A stretch of DNA of 64,000 nt, from the NCBI GenBank assembly GCA_023101725.1, contig JALJCO010013696.1:62001-126000 (forward strand), written 5' to 3'. Made by a program: the position numbers and the translations under genes. How positions within the stretch are numbered: position 1 is the first letter of the stretch; the number at the start of each line of letters is the position of its first letter. The stretch comes from Atherinomorus stipes (taxonomy: Eukaryota; Chordata; Actinopteri; Atheriniformes; Atherinidae). A model generated the notes under the pieces. It was not told the DNA's origin. It saw nothing but the letters and a program-made list of their open reading frames with translations, and ran no database searches. Below are positions 1-46,049 of this stretch, in pieces.

Positions 1-446
<446 letters not shown>

Positions 447-483
447 CAGGAACACGGAGGTCAGGCTTTGAGTCAGAGGAAAC

Positions 484-489
484 TTTATT
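484..489 (-). promoter_or_regulatory. Poly(A) signal AATAAA of prlrb
   Basis: AATAAA on the minus strand (TTTATT on plus), about 1.7 kb after the stop. No other AATAAA was found between it and the stop. Cleavage would fall near 455-470, right at the edge of the TG/CA tract. Confidence 0.6.
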
Positions 490-2174
490 GATGATCTGAC
501 ACACAAAGAAAAAGGGGAAAGTTCAGAGGTGACCTACAGACAAACACCAAGTTACAACCTTCATCACAAGCCTGCATCGTTGGAGCATCATCATCATCAC
601 CATCATCATCATCATCTAGAACTTCTAGTTTCTCCTCATCTACACCAGACCAGCGGTCTGAGGTCCGGGTCTCCCTGCAGGACCACTTTGAGGCTTGGCA
701 CAGTTTACCCCTCCCACCTGACAGGGACGAGCCGCCGGAGCGCCGGCGGCTCCGAGGACACGAGGACATCACTACACGGGGGCGACCAACAGCGCCACGA
801 GAAAAAGGCACAAAGAAGAGACGACGTTACACTGCAACATGAAGGAGGACGTCAGCGTCGCTGCTGGATGAGTTCCACAGAGGTGTCGGAGAGAGGAGCG
901 CGTCACCGTGACGATGAGTCCGGCAACGCCCGCGGCTGCAAGATGGAGGAGGTTCGGACATCGTCCAGCAGGAAGGGGTCACATGTCCTTCCAGAGGACA
1001 GAGGCTGGACTCTCCCTGAGACCTGTCAATCATCTGTCCTGCTGTTTTAGACGGTATGAGAGGTGCGAGCTTCGGCCCGCTCTGGGACATAAAGACACAT
1101 TTATGATGAAGCAGAAATGTTCCTGAGGCCGGCCAGAATGTGGGGGACAGACGTGGGGACCGGAGACGGAGGACACGGGTCGGGAGGCAGAGAAGACGAG
1201 GCTCAGTGAAACTGGTTTGATCTAGTTTAAAATCGGCCTTTTCTTCTGCCTGGACGTCAACAGAGTCCATCTCTGCTTGTCCTTCAGCTGTCACCGGGGG
1301 GACAGACGGATGGGAGGGATGGACGGATGGGAGGACCAGCGTCTTCTTTTTGGCTTACTAAAACGGGTAGACTTCTGAGTTCTGGACCTGAGAGGAAAAC
1401 CCAGAGAGGATGAGGTCAGAGAGAGAGGACAGTGGTCCAGAGACCAACGTGTCCCTGCAGGTGTGGTCTGTCCAGGTGAGGGAGAGACCGGTCTGACGTG
1501 GTCTGTCCAGGTGAGGGAGAGACCGGTCTGACATGGTCTCTGCAGGTGAGGGAGAGACCGGTCTGATGTGGTCTCTGCAGGTGAGGGAGAGACCGGTCTG
1601 ACGTGGTCTCTGCAGGTGTGGTCTGTCCAGGTGAGGGAGAGACCGGGCTGACGTGGTCTCTGCAGGTGTGGTCTGTCCAGGTGAGGGAGAGACCGGTCTG
1701 ACGTGGTCTCTGCAGGTGTGGTCTGTCCAGGTGAGGGAGAGACCGGTCTGACGTGGTCTCTGCAGGTGAGGGAGAGACCGGTCTGACGTGGTCTCTGCAG
1801 GTGAGGGAGAGACCGGTCTGACGTGGTCTCTGCAGGTGAGGGAGAGACCGGTCTGACGTGGTCTGTCCAGGTGAGGGAGAGACCGGTCTGACGTGGTCTC
1901 TGCAGGTGAGGGAGAGACCGGTCTAACGTGGTCTCTGCAGGTGTGGTCTGTCCAGGTGGGGGAGAGACCGGTCTGACGTGGTCTCTGCAGGTGAGGGAGA
2001 GACCGGTCTGACGTGGTCTGTCCAGGTGAGGGAGAGACCGGTCTGACGTGGTCTCTGCAGGCCGGCGTCGTGCAGGAGGGGGATGGAGGAGCAGAACAGG
2101 AGCAGAGTTTCAGGCCAAACCAGTATTTTACAGCAGATGGTGGCGTTGCCGGGGCAAGAGCCTCCCGTCCCGTC
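490..2174 (-). other. prlrb 3' UTR
   Basis: Sequence between the stop codon and the only AATAAA in range on this strand. It includes a (CAT)n run near 586-616 and a 35-bp VNTR at 1451-2060. The short open frames here (for example 827-1294 minus and 529-1050 plus) resemble no protein I know. The extent is inferred from the poly(A) signal. Confidence 0.6.
1451..2060. repeat. 35-bp VNTR in the 3' UTR
   Basis: About 15 units of GTGAGGGAGAGACCGGTCTG followed by ACGTGGTCTCTGCAG, some with an extra 15-bp GTGTGGTCTGTCCAG. Units are nearly identical, pointing to recent expansion. Confidence 0.95.
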
Positions 2175-36848
<34,674 letters not shown>

Positions 36849-36860
36849 CCTGCCGCCAAC

Positions 36861-36866
36861 CTGTCC
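36861..36866 (-). other. Putative splice acceptor before prlrb exon 1 (5' UTR)
   Basis: On the minus strand GGACAG precedes GTTGGCGGCAGGATG. The upstream tract is T/G-rich, not a clean pyrimidine run. If used, the promoter and first exon lie above 36.9 kb, possibly beyond the window. Confidence 0.45.
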
Positions 36867-37547
36867 ACAAACACACAAACACAAACATGAGCGCCGGTCT
36901 CTGCAGGGATCCGCCGAGTGTGGGAAAGTCTGCCTCCGGACCGATAACGCCCCAGAGACACGGAGACGTCCAAGGCCCTGCAGCTGTCCCAGCCCCTCAT
37001 TCTCCCACCCAAATCAGCCGTGAAACTCACTGCTGCATCGGCACAATTCCCCCCAGACCGCAGAAACAACAGACTCCCCATCATCCAGAGGGAAAGCAAA
37101 CATGCTCCCTGATTCAAGCCAGCAGATCTACTGCTTCACTTTAGAAGATGTGAGAGACTCCAAAGAGTCAATGTTGGCTTCTCCTGGGAGGAAGTTACGC
37201 AAGAGCAGGCGGCCCGAGAGGAAAAAGCAGGAGTCTGATCCAGACCAGATAGCAGCCACGCAGAGCTCAGATGCAGCGGTGCAGAAACAGACGGATTACT
37301 GCTCCTTTCATCCCAGCTGCTGTTATTTCAGTCATTACAGCAGGTGGACTCGGCTGCTACCCCATCCTGCTCCGGAACAGCTGTTTCCATCAGAACAGGT
37401 GGAAAGCAGCAGCTGTCTGCAGCTGCAGTCAGCGGGACCTGGAGCCACTCACATGATGATAACAACACCGCTTCTGGAAGCAGCCAAGGCCGCGCTGCAA
37501 GCAAATGAAACGAAAACAGTAAAAACACAAACAAACACGGCAAAACC
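36867..37547. other. Sequence upstream of prlrb exon 1
   Basis: Candidate 5' flank or intron. No TATA box or first exon could be assigned. Short open frames on both strands overlap each other and match nothing. Confidence 0.4.
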
Positions 37548-38876
37548 AGTCTCTAACCAGGTCCTACAGTCTGATATTCAGCAAAACCAGTCTCTAACCA
37601 TGTCCTACAGTCTGATATTCAGCAAAAACAGTCTCTAACCAGGTCCTACAGTCTGATATTCTGCAAAACCAGCCTCTAACCAGGTCGTTCAGTCTGATAT
37701 TCAGCAAAAACAGTCTCTAACCAGGTCCTACAGTCTGATATTCAGCAAAACCAGTCTCTAACCAGGTCCTACAGTCTGATATTCAGCAAAAACAGTCTCT
37801 AACCAGGTCCTACAGTCTGATATTCAGCAAAACCAGTCTCTAACCAGGTCCTACAGTCTGATATTCAGCAAAACCAGTCTCTAACCAGGTCCAACAGTCT
37901 GATATTCAGCAAAAACCAGCCTCTAACCAGGTCCTACAGTCTGATATTCTGCAAAACCAGTCTCTAACCAGGTCCTTCAGTCTGATATTCAGCAAAAACA
38001 GTCTCTAACCAGGTCCTACAGTCTGATATTCAGCAAAACCAGTCTCTAACCTGGTCCTACAGTCTGATATTCAGCAAAAACAGTCTCTAACCAGGTCCTA
38101 CAGTCTGATATTCAGCAAAACCAGCCTCTAACCAGGTCCTACAGTCTGATTTTCAGCAAAACCAGCCTCTAACCAGGTCCTACAGTCTGATATTCAGCAA
38201 AAACAGTCTCTAACCAGGTCCTACAGTCTGATATTCAGCAAAAACAGTCTCTAACCAGGTCCTACAGTCTGATATTCAGCAAAACCAGTCTCTAACCTGG
38301 TCCTACAGTCTGATATTCAGCAAAAACAGTCTCTAACCAGGTCCTACAGTCTGATATTCAGCAAAACCAGCCTCTAACCAGGTCGTTCAGTCTGATATTC
38401 AGCAAAACCAGTCTCTAACCAGGTCCTACAGTCTGATATTCAGCAAAAACAGTCTCTAACCAGGTCCTACAGTCTGATATTCAGCAAAAACAGTCTCTAA
38501 CCAGGTCCTACAGTCTGATATTCAGCAAAACCAGTCTCTAACCAGGTCCTACAGTCTGATATTCAGCAAAAACAGTCTCTAACCAGGTCCTACAGTCTGA
38601 TATTCAGCAAAAACAGTCTCTAACCAGGTCCTACAGTCTGATATTCAGCAAAACCAGCCTCTAACCAGGTCCTACAGTCTGATATTCAGCAAAAACAGTC
38701 TCTAACCAGGTCCTACAGTCTGATATTCAGCAAAAACAGCCTCTAACCAGGTCCTAGAGTCTGATATTCAGCAAAACCAGTCTCTAACCAGGTCCTACAG
38801 TCTGATATTCAGCAAAAACAGTCTCTAACCAGGTCCTACAGTCTGATATTCAGCAAAAACAGTCTCTAACCAGGTC
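37548..38876. repeat. 41-bp VNTR upstream of prlrb exon 1
   Basis: About 32 units of CAGGTCCTACAGTCTGATAT, TCAGCAAAA(A/C)CAGTCTCTAAC. The A/C variant alternates in patterns. It ends against a truncated long-inverted-repeat element. Confidence 0.96.
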
Positions 38877-38883
38877 TATGAAA

Positions 38884-39185
38884 AGGCTCTAAAAATCTAC
38901 TAAATGAATGTTTCCAGTAAATTCTGGATGCTACCCACTCAGGACACTTGGATTACATTGGACGAGCAGTATGGAGGAATATTGACAAGTTTTTGTGGAC
39001 TTTTATGGACCTTTTTGGCTCGGGCCCAGATGAACTCCATTATCTGAAAGTTGGGGGGAAACGAGAAGCCTTCCTGATCGCCGGCTGCATTTGAGACATT
39101 AAAAAAGTGCTCCAGAGTCTTGTTTACCATGAGGGGAAGTGGAAGATAAAGTTACATCTTTCTGTGGGTGGACTATTCCTTTAAT
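38884..39185 (-). mobile_element. TTAA-flanked long-inverted-repeat element, truncated copy 2
   Basis: Reverse-orientation homologue of 7360-7700 and of 43003-43350, ending GACTATTCCTTTAA. The other end is lost against the 41-bp VNTR. Confidence 0.8.
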
Positions 39186-39234
39186 AATCTGACACATTCT
39201 GGTGTGGTCAAGTATATTACTCTCAGACTGAGAT

Positions 39235-39268
39235 AGTTAGGACAGTTTTTGCTGAATATCAGACTGTA
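39235..39268 (-). repeat. Orphan inverted unit of the 41-bp VNTR
   Basis: The bases at 39245-39268 are the exact reverse complement of 24 bases of the array unit (TACAGTCTGATATTCAGC and the following AAAAAC), with looser match to 39235. Confidence 0.8.
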
Positions 39269-39360
39269 CTCTGCGAAAACTCAAATCTTAGCAAGTACAT
39301 TTTTCTCATTTCTAGATAAAATATCTCATCACACTCAAAATAAGACAAAGTTGCTTAAAA
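39269..39360 (+). mobile_element. Fragment of the ACTGCAAAA..CTCAAATCTTA MITE
   Basis: Matches the left end of the element at 49988-50360 (AAATATCTCATCA, CTCAAAATAAGACAAA). Confidence 0.7.
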
Positions 39361-40162
39361 ATGAAGCATGTGAAACATCCGGGAAGACCTCTGCTCCTCC
39401 GTTTGGTTGTCAATGAAACAACAGGTCAAACATAAACATCTTTGCAGACCTTATTTGGTGGAACCCAGAACCCAGAACATTTCAGCATGACCCAAAACAG
39501 ACAAACATCCACCCGCCTCAGAGGAGTCTGCAAGGATTACCGAAGTACCTTCCTGGTGTTTTTCCAGAACTTTCCAGGCTTTTCAAGCATTGCTGCTTAA
39601 TCAACTTAGTGCTTTGCTGTGTGACCTGAATGCTCACTAATCCAGGAGCGGTATTAGACCCGCTCTCTTCTATCACTACCGAGAAAGAATGAAAAAGGTG
39701 AAGCTACGAAAGCAGAGAAGGCAGCAACTTGCAGGTTGGTGGGTCCGGTTAGATGAATGTGATCGGATATTAGGTCTGCTGAAAGCTCATGTTTTAATCT
39801 GCTTAGTCCTCTGAAGCACTCTGTCACACACTGCTGAGCACATGCAGCCTGCAGAGGTCACGGATGCCCATGAAAACACGCAGTCAGGGATAATGCCGCT
39901 GGATTTATGGGGCCGTTTCTAACGGGAGATGCAGATGACAGGGACTGATCTGCTTCTGTATGACATATGGATCCAGGATGGAGAAAGACGCTTCTGAACC
40001 AGCAGCAATCATCATGAACGAAAATCCCTCTGAGAATGCTGTTAGATAAAGTAAACAAAGAAGATTTAACTTTCCATTACATAAGAGAAACCCGCAGGTT
40101 CTAACCAGGTCTTACACATAACCGAACATGATCTCATACAAGAAGTAGATAAAAGCTGCTTC
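39361..40162. other. Nothing recognised
   Basis: No gene or repeat seen. Confidence 0.45.
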
Positions 40163-40467
40163 CTCTACATCAGATGTCAAACTCTTTTTACTTCAGGGGC
40201 CACAAACCGCACGATTGGATCTGAAGTGGGCCGGACCAGGAAAATTGCCCCACAATGGGCTATAAATAACAAAAACTGCAGATGTTGCCCTTTATTTTGG
40301 CATATTGTCAAGATGTTTATATTTAATGATCTTTCATTTTCATATAAAAAAATATGAGATTTATTGAGAAACAGAAGTGGTTCCAAAAACATTTTGTCTC
40401 ATTTGATTATATTTTATTTTATTTTATTTATTCATTTTATGTATTAATTTCAATCATTTTCTTATAT

Positions 40468-41517
40468 ACAGCTGTGTGAAAAAGTGTTTGCCTCCTTCCT
40501 GATTTCTTGCTTTTTTGCACTTAAATGTTTCAGATCAAACAAATTTCAATATCAGACAAAGATAACACAAGTAAACATAAAATGCAGTTTTTAAATGAAG
40601 GTTTTTATTAGTAAGGGGGAAAATCCAAACCTCCATGTCCCTGTGTGAAAAAGTGATCTTCCCCTAAACCTAATAACTGGTTGTTCCACCTTAACAGCAA
40701 CACCTGCATCAAGCGTTTGTGATAACTGGCAGTGAGTCTTCTACAGCGCTGTGGAGGAATTTTGTTCCACTCATCTTTGCAGAATTGTTGTAATTCAGCC
40801 ACATTGGAGGCTTTTCCAGCATGAACCGCCTTTTTAAGGTCATGCCACAGCATCTCAATGGGATTCAGGTGGGGGCTTTGACTAGGCCACTCCAAAGTCT
40901 TCATGTTGTTGTTCTTAAGCCATTCAGGCAAGTTCTTAAGGCAAGTGAGGCCTGCAGTTCTTGGATGTTGTTCTGGGGTCTTTTGTGACCTCTTGGATGA
41001 GTCGTCGCTGTGCTCTTGGGGTCATTTTGGTCGGCCGGCCCCTCCTGGGAAGGTTCACCACTGTTCCATGTTTTCACCATTTGTGGATAATGGTTCTCAC
41101 TGTGGTTCTCTGGAGTCCCAAAGCTTTAGAAATGGCTTTGGAACCTTTTCCAGACTGATAGATCTCAATGACTTTGTTTCTCATTTGTTCCTGAATTTCT
41201 TTGGATGGCAGCATGATGTCTAGCTTTGGAGGATCTTTTTGTCTACTTCACTTTGTCAGGCAGGTCCTATTTAAGTGATTTCTGGATGGAGAACAGGTGT
41301 GGCAGTAATCAGGCCTGATGTGGATAGAGAAACTGAACTCAGCTTTCCAAAGATGATAGACCAGTTACTTTGTGTTTTAACAGGGGGGGGGGGGGTTATA
41401 AGGTTATATTTGTCTCATATTTAAATTTCTTTGATGATCTAAAACATATAAGTGTGACTAACGTGCAAAAAAGTAAGAAACCAGGAAGGAGGCAAACACT
41501 TTTTCACACAACTGTAT
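40468..41517 (-). mobile_element. Tc1-like element with internal deletion, nested in hAT
   Basis: Both inverted ends are intact: ACAGCTGTGTGAAAAAGTGT / ACTTTTTCACACAACTGT, with GTTTGCCTCCTTCCTGATTT. Same family as 21241-22823 but lacking roughly 470 bases of the transposase middle; the join is near 40930-40950. Confidence 0.9.
40608..41215 (-). pseudogene. Internally deleted Tc1-like transposase
   Basis: The N-terminal part reads from 41215 (KEIQEQMRNKVIEIYQSGKG, RRGRPTKMTPRAQRRL) to about 40945 and then joins the C-terminal part EWLKNNNMKTLEWPSQSPHL, NPIEMLWHDLKKAVHAGK (40931 down). The catalytic Asp region is deleted, so it cannot be active. Confidence 0.88.
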
Positions 41518-41823
41518 TTTCTTATGACAAAATATTTATATGCATTTCAATACAAACTCATATGAATATGAACTTATCAAATTAATTTTTCCTTAAAACT
41601 TCCCAAATATGGATTTTTTTAAATGTATTTATATATATAAAATAAATATATATATATTAAATATAATGTATTTATACTTTTATTGTTATGATTATCATCA
41701 TATCATTCAAATATGACACTACATGTTCGTTGTAACTCACAGATCACAAGAGATCTAATAAATCACGTTCTGTAATGTTGAATCACAGGTATCTGGAACT
41801 AAAAAATTATTAATAAGATTTCT

Positions 41824-42195
41824 ATACACTCTCAAAAACAGAGGAACAGACAGGAACATTTCTATACCTGTAGATACATTTTTTGCAAATGTTCTCTCAA
41901 AAGTACAATATTGGTCTTTATGAGGCCAGAAGTACCTATATACTATGAAAAAGGCTCCAAAGTAATATAAAGTACACATTTGTACCATTCCAACCCTAAG
42001 GGTACCTGCAGCAATGGAACATGTGTGTAGCTTGTACAATAACTATAAATAGCAGTACTTCTAAACAGTAGTATAATTAGGGTACAAAAATGGACCAGGA
42101 GCGAAGGTACAGAAATGTCTTTCAGAAAGGAACCCCCCAGCTACAAGCTTTGGACCCTTTTAAGTACAAACTGGTACCTTTATTTTAGAGTGTGC
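41824..42195 (-). mobile_element. MITE, copy B, nested in hAT
   Basis: Ends TACACTCTCAAAAACAGAGG and TTATTTTAGAGTGTG. Inverse homologue of 35818-36400 but about 200 bases shorter. Confidence 0.8.
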
Positions 42196-42545
42196 ATGTG
42201 TGACGTAATCCTGACCTCATAGTAGAAACTGAGGTCAGATCTGTAAGGTAATATTGAAATACTTCATATTTAGACATTTAAAACGATTCCAAGCTCTGCT
42301 GGACCAATCAGAAACTAGAGTTTGTTTTATAGTTTTAAATGTGACATTTAATAATTCACCTCGCGGACCAGACTGGACCCTCTGGTGGGCCGGTTTTGGC
42401 CCCTGGGCCTTATGTTTGACACCCCTGGTCTACATGATCCAGCAGTGTCCACATGAAATCAAGTTAATTTATGCAGCCCTTCACAGCATCAACGGACACA
42501 CAACAAAGCCATAAAACAACAACACTCCAAATCAGAGCCGGCTAC

Positions 42546-42567
42546 GGGGGGGGGGGGGGGGGGGGGA
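42546..42567. repeat. poly(G) tract
   Basis: About 20 consecutive G. A second tract of about 25 G lies at 42776-42801 within the LINE fragment. Confidence 0.95.
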
Positions 42568-42599
42568 CCAGGCGAACTAAAGGAGATTACATCTGAAAG

Positions 42600-42935
42600 G
42601 AATTAAGCTAGTTAGAGTTAAAAGCTTGATGAAAAGGTCTTTAGGTTCAGTAGTGAGACGAATGTCCAGAGGCAGCGAGGTCCACAATGAGTCGCCCCAC
42701 TGCTCCAGCTTAGCCTTGGGACCCTGGCCAACAGAACGAAGGGCCCTGATGGGGTTAGCAGATCAGCCAGATAAGGGGGGGGGGGGGGGGGGGGGGGGGG
42801 GCATATCGTTCAAGGCTTTAAAAACAAACAAGTCATTTAAATCTGTCCGGAAGCGGACGGGTTGCCAGCGCAGGGAAGATAGGACGGGGGTGTATGTTCC
42901 CGCCTGGACACGCCCTGGACGAGCTGCAGGCGGGG
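42600..42935 (-). pseudogene. L2/Rex1-type LINE reverse-transcriptase C-terminal fragment
   Basis: On the minus strand PVLSSLRWQPVRFRTDLNDL, FVFKALNDMP is the typical end-of-RT sequence, followed after a G run by YLADLLTPSGP and LWTSLPLDIRLTTE in shifted frames. Broken by a poly(G) expansion at 42776-42801 and by frameshifts. Confidence 0.75.
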
Positions 42936-43002
42936 ACGGAGGCAGTGTCCCAAATTAACTTTGTGATTCACCAGCCAAAATATCTAGTTTACACACAAAC
43001 CT

Positions 43003-43812
43003 TTAAAGGGATATTCCACCCACAGAATGATGTAACTTTATCTTCCACCCCCCCTCATGGTGAGAAAGACTCTGCAGCACTTTTTTAATATCTCAAATGC
43101 AGCCGGCGATAAGGAAGGCTTCTCGTTTCCCCCCAACTTTCATATAATGGAGTTCACCGGGGTCCGAGCCAAAAATGTCCATAAAAGTCCACAAAAACTT
43201 GTCAATATTCCTCCATCCTGCTCGTCCAATGTAATCCAAGTGTCCTGAGTGGGTAGCGTCCAGAATTTACTGGAAACCATCATTTAGTAGATTTTTAGAG
43301 CATAAACAGGAGAACATCGTACTTCCACGAAGTGCGCATATGCGTGTTCACGAAACTACGGAAGCCGCGGCAGACGAGATCGTGCGTTCTCTTTTTCTTT
43401 CTTTGTTTTAAATCAACATCAACCCCTCTTGGACCCTCTTGTGTTTGTCCCGGTTTGTCTGCAGCTCTGTCGCTCTTAGCACAACGTAAACAGTGAATTT
43501 CTTCTTCTACGCTTGTATTATCGGCAGAGTAGGCTCTGAACACCGAGGCTTCCGTAGTTTCGTGAACATGCATTTGCGTGCTTTGTGAAAGTAAGATGTA
43601 CTACTGTACTGACAAGTTTTTGTGGACTTTTATGGACCTTTTTGGCTCGGACCCCGGTGAACTCCATGATATGAAAGTTGGGGGGGAAACGAGAAGCCTT
43701 CCTGATCACCGGCTGCATTTGAGATATTAAAAAAGTGCTGCAGAGTCTTTCTCACCATGAGGGGAAGTGGAAGATAAAGTTACATCATTCTGTGGGCGGA
43801 CTGTTCCTTTAA
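43003..43812. mobile_element. TTAA-flanked long-inverted-repeat element, complete copy
   Basis: The left arm (43003-43350) and right arm (about 43550-43812) are inverted copies: AAAGGGATATTCCACCCACA / TGTGGGCGGACTGTTCCTTT and CACGAAACTACGGAAGCC / GGCTTCCGTAGTTTCGTG. TTAA at both ends. Not coding. Confidence 0.85.
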
Positions 43813-44149
43813 GCACTTTATTTCTATTGTATGTTATTATGTTGGATACAAACTGAAACCAGAAGTTACAGCAACATCAAAACAAGAAAAATAATTGTTG
43901 TATTCAGTAAATTGATTATTTCTGAGTTTCTTCATTTAAACCTCCTAATCAGACTCCTCGTTCTCTACTGTTGATGCTTTCGGTCCATGACCTCTGGCCT
44001 CCTGCTCTGACAGTCCTACAGCTGGACCAGGCTCCCTCACCTCTGGAGAAAACTGGACCATCAGATCATCCGACAGTGTTTCCCATCATTTTTTATTTTT
44101 TTCACTGTGTTGGATCCTCTTTCATGATCTTTTGCAACGAGATGCAGTC
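43813..44149. other. Nothing recognised
   Basis: AT-rich, no feature. Confidence 0.4.
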
Positions 44150-44326
44150 CAGCAGGTTTTCCACATCTCCCTGCTCCAACAGAGGTTACTGAGTCATTGT
44201 GCAGACCTTGATTGGCTATTGGATCTATTTAATCTGAGTCAGGTGTGTTGGAGCAGGGAGATGGAAAACCTGCTGGATTCCAGCCCTCGTAGGACCGGAT
44301 TGAGTAACCCTGGTCTGGAAGGCCCA
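44150..44326. mobile_element. hAT-like short palindromic repeat
   Basis: CCAGCAGGTTTTCCACATCT, CCCTGCTCCAACA at 44150 and its inverse TGTTGGAGCAGGGAGATGGA, AAACCTGCTGG at 44248-44278; ends with TAGGACCGGATTGAGTAACC. Resembles widespread fish hAT-derived MITEs. Confidence 0.65.
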
Positions 44327-45252
44327 CAGCAGCAGCAACGACCAGGAATGGTTTCTGGAGGGTCTTATCACTCCTCTGGACTCTGGACTCTGGACCTGCT
44401 CCCCCTCCAGCCCGTCTTTCTCCTGCGGTCAGGATGAGGTCTGGACTTGGACCACACTGGATCCAGTTGAACCACTTTGCTGTCCTCAGCTGAACCCCGT
44501 TAATATTCTCGCTCCTGCAGCATCGCGTCACCCAGAAGTCCAGATCTGTGAGGAACTCCACCTGCCTGCAGGACCTGGGCTCTAAACTTAGCTCCTGAAG
44601 CCAAGATAGTCTTGGGCCAAAGGATCAAGACTCTCTGGTGTCTGAGAACCTTCAGGGCCAGCTCACCAGCTCAGAAACCTCCGGTGTGAGTCAGATACAG
44701 GACTTCCAAACAGCTTAACCCTTCCAGGAAGCTCTTAAGAAGATCAGGATGCAACATTCAATCCAGCATCTCCTCTCTGAGCTGCAGGGACTTCACGAGA
44801 CGGTGTGAAAATGGCCTATCCTCCCAGCAGCGCGTCTTTATGAAGGCAGAGATGCTCACGGCCACCATTCCCTGCAGCTGCAGCCTCCAGCGCCTGCTGG
44901 TGATGCTGGTGCAGGTGTACCAGGTGGTTCATGCTGGATGTGATGTCAGAGGGGGGCAGCAGCAACCTGTTCACCTCCACAAACAGAGCTGGTTTAACCC
45001 CATCGCTCTGATGAGGTTTCATCAGGTGAAGCACACGAGTGTGATATCAGCCCGAAGGAGATGAAACCTTTTATCTGCAGGTTTGTTGCCATGACAACAA
45101 CTTTAAAGAGCCCAGCTCTAGAAAAGCCAACAAAGGCTGACCACAGAGTCAGAGATAATCCTGGTGTGAAGGATGAGGCCATCAGAGCTTCTCTGATCCG
45201 CCTCAGTCCAGGCTCAGAGTTCAGATCACCTCCCTCTGATAAACCACGGCGT
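44327..45252. other. Nothing recognised
   Basis: Overlapping short frames without homology. Confidence 0.4.
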
Positions 45253-45672
45253 ATACAGCGGGTACGGGAATATTCAGACCCCCTTAAACTTTTTACTCTT
45301 TGTTTCATTGCAGCTATTTTCTGAAAATGGCTGAACACCACCGTTCACCATCCAACCTGACAGAACTGGAGAGGATCTGCAAGAAGAACCAGAAGATCCC
45401 AAATCCAGGTGTGGAACACGTGTTGCATCATTCCCAAGAAGACTCATGGCTGTACCAGCTCAGAAGTACTTCTACTCAGTACTGAGCAAAGTACTCAATA
45501 CTTATCACCATGTCATAGTTCAGGTTTTCTTTAATAAATTCGCAAAAATTTTACATTTCTGTTTTTTTCTGTCCAGATGTGGTGCTGAGTGACATTAATG
45601 AGAAATAAAATCTATTTTTATGATTTTAGCAAATGACTGCAATGAGTCTGAATACTTTCTGTACCTGTTGTA
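45253..45672 (+). mobile_element. Tc1-like element, mostly deleted
   Basis: Starts TACAGCGGGTACGGGAATAT, TCAGACCCCCTTAAA and ends TCTGAATACTTTCTGTACC. The interior keeps only the last residues of a transposase (NLTELERICKKNQKIPNPGV, frameshifted beyond), then a 3' end with AATAAA. Different Tc1 subfamily from 21241 and 22831. Confidence 0.82.
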
Positions 45673-46049
45673 GATCGCCTCCCACAATAATCAGTCTGGT
45701 CCGGCTGGTCCAGCAGAGGTTAAAGGAACATGCAGCCGGAGATCAGGAAGGCTTCCTTTAACCAACAGCTGCATCAGGGAAAACGTCATCGCTGACAGTT
45801 GTTCCAGCAGAAGCAGTAAGGAGGTCAGAGGTGGGATTAGGACTTTGTTCCCTCATGAAGACGAGGATGAAGGAGTCGTGATGAAGCCGTACAACAACGG
45901 GACAACAAGCCGAGGAGCAAAGACAACAATCAGAGGGAGTAATCCCACCCTGATCCCACAGGACAGGATTAACCATCAGGCCTCAGCTCCAGCTCTGCTC
46001 AGCACATCGCTGGAGAACCACAACGGTCCCATCCTCCAGGACCCGGCCA
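45673..46049. other. Nothing recognised
   Basis: No feature before the 48-bp array. Confidence 0.4.

Larger units (their letters stand above)
40171..42427. mobile_element. hAT-type element carrying two nested insertions
   Basis: Ends CAGATGTCAAACTC (left) and TGTTTGACACCCCTG (right), related inverted termini of the CAGGGGTGTCAAAC type. Flanked by 8-bp duplications CTCTACAT (40163-40170) and GTCTACAT (42428-42435), 7 of 8 identical, as expected for hAT. Interrupted by a Tc1-like element and a MITE. No hAT transposase left. Confidence 0.85.
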
